64,000 nt of DNA from Polaromonas sp. (GTDB taxonomy: Bacteria > Pseudomonadota > Gammaproteobacteria > Burkholderiales > Burkholderiaceae_C): assembly GCF_012927455.1 (NCBI RefSeq), contig NZ_JABBPE010000005.1, positions 186,001 to 250,000 of the forward strand. The letters run 5' to 3'. Made by a program: the position numbers and the translations under genes. Positions 60,391 to 64,000 of this stretch are shown here, piece after piece (position 1 is the stretch's first letter; each line of letters starts with the position of its first letter). The notes below the pieces were generated by a model. The model worked only from the letters and a program-made list of their open reading frames with translations. It was not told the origin of the DNA and did not search any database.

Positions 60391-60428
60391 GTGAACCTTT
60401 CTGCGCGTTTAGCGCTGTTGAGGTTCAC
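60391..60428. promoter_or_regulatory. Inverted repeat GTGAACCT...AGGTTCAC, candidate operator
   Basis: Two perfect 8-bp arms (60391-60398 and 60421-60428) around a 22-base loop that itself holds GCGCGTTTAGCGC. It lies just upstream of the 178-residue gene, so it may be a repressor site or an RNA hairpin covering the ribosome site. Confidence 0.4.
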
Positions 60429-60543
60429 TAGTAGGGTCGTGCGTTTAACGCTTACAAGCAACTGCGAGAGTTCGTCAAAACCCGCATGGCTATTGGCTTG
60501 CAGGCCGGTTTTCGCTAAAACTTTCACCCAAAGTTCGAGAGTT

Positions 60544-61311
60544 TTATCCCAATGGCACGTTGACAAACGCTTTTAATATCGTTTCAGCAAGAAGTGGTTT
60601 TATTCCGCCACGCTTGTAAATCCCGGCGTTGAAAAGCGACTTTGAAACCTTATCCGCCAATTTCAGCTTTTTGATAAGTAAGGTGCTGTCATACCGTACA
60701 AGTTGACGGGCGAAGTATCGAGCGGGTGTGTACCAAGGATATTCCGCTGGTGGGTCTCTTGCGTCTGCTACGAGCCAAGGGTCTTGTGATGCGTCCGGCA
60801 AATCAATGTCGCTTGAGCCGTTGCCTACCTCTTCAGGCAAAACTTCGGCAGTAAGCTTATTTACAGGTTCCGGGCCATCGAACGCGGGTACAACCCCGAC
60901 GGGCCGGGGCTGGGGAACTGATGCCGGCACTGGTTCTACTGTGATTTGAAGCGCTGGCGGCTCGCCGTCAACGTTATTCCAGCCGCGCCCGTCAATCCAT
61001 GGAGCATTTTTGTGATTGATATGAAATACGTCACCGCGCTCTTTGGCCCATGCATTCAGTTGTGGCAGGCCTACGAAAACATTCAAGGCTATGGTGAGAT
61101 TTGCGTCGCTTTCGACTTCAACTATTGGGCCTTCAAGCTTGGAAGCTTTGATGATTTCATCTGGCATGCCGTATGTGCCAAATCGATTGCAGACTTTAAG
61201 CCTGCCCGACCGAGCGTCGGTAATCAATGCCAATGTGAACCCCCGAAGCGCTCCGTCGTATGCAGGCTTATGAAATCCTTTATCACCAGCGCTAGCACTT
61301 TTTTTTGCCAT
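60544..61311 (-). CDS. Phage-type protein of unknown function, start uncertain
   Basis: A 255-residue protein from the ATG at 61311. No family is recognised. Conserved-looking parts are FHKPAYDGALRGFTLALITD and LYKRGGIKPLL-type sequence near the end; a Pro-rich, acidic linker (about 125-180) separates an N- and C-terminal domain. The ATG has no ribosome site. The frame runs on upstream with DIEYTIDVPEFLGEISTLDG, and an AAGGGGG site lies 6 bases before an in-frame AUC at 61380. The true start may therefore be that AUC. Confidence 0.6.
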   Translation of the reverse strand: MAKKSASAGDKGFHKPAYDGALRGFTLALITDARSGRLKVCNRFGTYGMPDEIIKASKLEGPIVEVESDANLTIALNVFVGLPQLNAWAKERGDVFHINHKNAPWIDGRGWNNVDGEPPALQITVEPVPASVPQPRPVGVVPAFDGPEPVNKLTAEVLPEEVGNGSSDIDLPDASQDPWLVADARDPPAEYPWYTPARYFARQLVRYDSTLLIKKLKLADKVSKSLFNAGIYKRGGIKPLLAETILKAFVNVPLG

Positions 61312-61488
61312 GGCACGGGCTACGCCATCAAGTGTGGAAATTTCGCCAAGGAACTCTGGTACATCTATCGTGTATTCGATGTCACACCCCCTTCAGGCGT
61401 TATTTATTGAGACGCCGATGCCTGTCGGGGAATGATTCCGACTTTCGTCAGCGGTAATTTAGTGCAGGCCAGGCAGGGGCAAAATGTC

Positions 61489-61803
61489 TTAGGCAGCCAG
61501 CGCCGGCGCAGGCCGAACATGCATGGGCGCAGCCTTGAATCGCTGTTCAGCCTGCCACACGTCGTAAGCGCTTTGCTCTGCCAGCCATAACCGAGCCTCG
61601 CCACCACGCGCCACGCCTAGCCAGGCCTCGATACGCAGGGCCATTTCAGGCGAGATAGCAGCCCGGCCATTCAATACGCGAGACAGTGCCACACGGGACA
61701 CGTCAAGCTGTTGCGCGGCTTTGGTAACGGTCAGCCCCAGCGCGGGCAAAACATCATCCTTCAGCGTTAGGCCGGGATGCGGGGGGTTAAACATGCGTGC
61801 CAT
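61489..61803 (-). CDS. higA: HigA-family XRE antitoxin-like protein
   Basis: A 104-residue protein with the HigA/VapA-type helix-turn-helix: HPGLTLKDDVLPALGLTVTK and AAQQLDVSRVALSRVLNG, then ISPEMALRIEAWLG. No HigB-type toxin is next to it. It follows brnT-brnA on the same strand, 15 bases after brnA, so it may be a third regulator of that unit. Confidence 0.87.
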   Translation of the reverse strand: MARMFNPPHPGLTLKDDVLPALGLTVTKAAQQLDVSRVALSRVLNGRAAISPEMALRIEAWLGVARGGEARLWLAEQSAYDVWQAEQRFKAAPMHVRPAPALAA

Positions 61804-61818
61804 CGTTGAGGGCTGCCG

Positions 61819-62100
61819 TCAGGCGTCACTCTGCACCCAGCTTTTCAAGGCGTCATTGATGCGCGTTTGCCACCCATCGCCAGAGGCTTTGAATTTTTGT
61901 ATTACCTCCACGTCCAGGCGCAAAGTTATCTGGGTCTTGCTGCCACTGCCCAGCGGGCGGCCACGGCGCACCAGTGGTTTGACTTGCTCCCATTCGGCAT
62001 CCGTGAAGGGCATGGCGTCCGGGTCTGCCAGGGCAGCGGCAGTGATGGCGGCATCCTCGGCAAGGGTTGGCAGGATGGTTCCGGATTTAAGTTTCGGCAT
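61819..62100 (-). CDS. brnA: BrnA-type antitoxin
   Basis: A 93-residue protein with an N-terminal linker and a C-terminal ribbon-helix-helix domain (KTQITLRLDVEVIQKFKASG, GWQTRINDALKSWV) typical for BrnA/DUF4415. It neutralises BrnT and binds the promoter. Its start overlaps the toxin gene by 14 bases. Confidence 0.9.
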   Translation of the reverse strand: MPKLKSGTILPTLAEDAAITAAALADPDAMPFTDAEWEQVKPLVRRGRPLGSGSKTQITLRLDVEVIQKFKASGDGWQTRINDALKSWVQSDA

Positions 62101-62365
62101 AGCGTTTCACCTCTCGCGTATTGGCTTTTCTCAAACTGATAATGCGGCGCTCGGTCGGTTGCTCAGGCGGGCGGTCAACGAACACCACGGCCATGATGCG
62201 CAAGCCGATATAGCCCAGCGCGACCATGCGGGCCTCGTCATACTCGCGGCGCTTGTCAGGCCACACCACGGCAGCCTCCCATTCAAAGCCCACGGCATCT
62301 AGCAGTGAAAAGCCATGCTTTGCCAGATTTGCGGCATCTTTGGCCGGATCAAACGTCACATTCAT
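62087..62365 (-). CDS. brnT: BrnT-type ribonuclease toxin
   Basis: A 92-residue protein with the BrnT pattern FDPAKDAANLAKHGFSLLDA, AVVWPDKRREYDEARMVALG, and RRIISLRKANTREVKRY. BrnT is a RelE-like RNase. It is the first gene of a three-gene unit (brnT-brnA-higA). Confidence 0.92.
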   Translation of the reverse strand: MNVTFDPAKDAANLAKHGFSLLDAVGFEWEAAVVWPDKRREYDEARMVALGYIGLRIMAVVFVDRPPEQPTERRIISLRKANTREVKRYAET

Positions 62366-62735
62366 ATTTTATTGTAGTTACGTTTATTTGATTTGCAAAG
62401 GTTATTTGTAGTTACGCTATTTCAGCCAGCCACCACACGCAGCGCACCGGGCGCGGCCTTGACATCGAACACTATTCCGGCCTGCTCCAGAATATGCGCT
62501 TCAATCTGTGCCAGGTAGCCTTAAAGGCATCCACACTGCGCGGCCTGTACGGTATAGAGCCTCTAGGCAAGCAACAACCGGCGCAGGGCAAACGGTGCGC
62601 TTCGTTGGCCAGTCTGGTTGTACCGAGTGAAACCGAAAGACTCCGGGAGGAAGGATGACTCGGCCAAGTCGGGTAAGCGAGATGCGATTTTCTGCCGTTA
62701 GTGCTGGCGGCGACAGGGTACAAAAGCCGTACCGG
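62366..62735. other. Island right-end intergenic stretch without a supported gene
   Basis: About 370 bases. An 83-residue Ser/Arg/Pro-rich frame (62472-62723, minus) has a composition unlike a protein. The sequence 62530-62700 is GC-rich with several short inverted repeats and may be a structured remnant; I cannot name it. Confidence 0.4.
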
Positions 62736-62757
62736 TGGCTACATGGTGGCTACATGA
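62736..62757. promoter_or_regulatory. Right-end integrase arm-type repeats (two TGGCTACATG copies)
   Basis: TGGCTACATGG at 62736-62746 and TGGCTACATGA at 62747-62757, tandem and in the same orientation as the three copies at the left end (20318-20350). They lie about 55 bases inside the right attachment repeat. Confidence 0.7.
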
Positions 62758-62809
62758 GCCCAAAAGCAAAAAAGGCTTGCTACTAAATTCATAGCAACAA
62801 ACCCTTATG

Positions 62810-62872
62810 CTTACTGGAGGAGAGGGAGGGATTCGAACCCTCGGTACCTTACGGTACGCCTGATTTCGAGTC
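62810..62872. repeat. Right attachment repeat of the genomic island, within tRNA-Ser
   Basis: A 63-bp direct repeat matching 20127-20189 with one mismatch. It is the 3' part of the intact tRNA-Ser(CGA) gene, which is the usual integration target for tyrosine recombinases. Confidence 0.9.
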
Positions 62873-62902
62873 AGGTACATTCGACCACTCTGCCACCTCT
62901 CC
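62815..62902 (-). tRNA. tRNA-Ser(CGA)
   Basis: The minus strand starts GGAGAGGTGGCAGAGTGG and ends with CCTCTCC, a U discriminator and an encoded CCA. The acceptor stem pairs perfectly (GGAGAGG/CCTCTCC). The anticodon loop reads CTCGAAA, with anticodon CGA. A long variable arm (GTACCGTAAGGTAC) is typical for class-II tRNA-Ser. It lies 41 bases after serS and hosts the island's integration site. Confidence 0.93.
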
Positions 62903-62943
62903 TTTGTGTCGAGCCACAATTCTAGCAGCCTGTTAGGCTTGTT

Positions 62944-64000
<1,057 letters not shown>

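Noticed and set aside
62472..62723. 83-residue minus-strand frame near the right end of the island
   Set aside because: Ser/Arg/Pro-rich composition with no recognisable domain; I could not confirm any intron or retron identity.

Overview
The window looks like a Burkholderiales chromosome, most likely Comamonadaceae of the Polaromonas/Rhodoferax kind. The evidence is the gene content and order (Sua5/YciO, M50 peptidase, trpS; RpfE-type gene, recJ; serS followed by tRNA-Ser), high-GC codon use, and several small interspersed repeat families typical of that family. No species is claimed.

Bases 1 to about 20,126 are ordinary chromosome. They hold two secreted polysaccharide-related proteins, the Lol lipoprotein exporter (two convergent-side genes on the minus strand), an RpfE-type gene and recJ, a Crp/Fnr regulator with a small DUF2892 membrane protein, a 24-residue membrane peptide, a glutathione S-transferase, a PHP phosphoesterase, a DMT permease, a YciO-type protein, an M50 peptidase, trpS, a LuxR-type response regulator, a CBS protein, and a histidine kinase with a two-receiver regulator.

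Bases 20,127 to 62,872 form a 42.7-kb element bounded by 63-bp direct repeats that copy the 3' half of a tRNA-Ser(CGA) gene. A tyrosine recombinase sits just inside the left end. Matching 11-bp arm-type repeats lie just inside both ends. The element carries a VapBC pair, then a minus-strand polysaccharide operon of about 29 kb (51.4 to 22.8 kb, with its antiterminator gene at 52.1 kb), then phage-type replication and regulation genes, decayed fragments, and a BrnT-BrnA-HigA toxin-antitoxin group. The intact tRNA-Ser and serS lie at the right end.

The polysaccharide operon reads as a complete Wzx/Wzy system. A NusG/RfaH-like antiterminator comes first, followed by an ops-like element, Wza, Wzb, Wzc, UppS, a WecA-type initiator, Wzx, a pseudaminic acid branch (PseC, PseF, PseG, a formyltransferase, PseI), a sialyltransferase-like transferase, a Wzy candidate, two tandem GT4 enzymes, an acetamidino module (WbuX, HisH-like, HisF-like), the UDP-L-FucNAc pathway (FnlA, FnlB, FnlC), a WbuB-like transferase and a YjbH-type outer-membrane protein. 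No PseB or PseH is present. FnlA makes the same 4-keto sugar that PseC uses, so one dehydratase may feed both branches, and the formyltransferase may stand in for PseH. The predicted polymer therefore contains an N-formylated pseudaminic acid and L-FucNAm. This is an inference from gene content.
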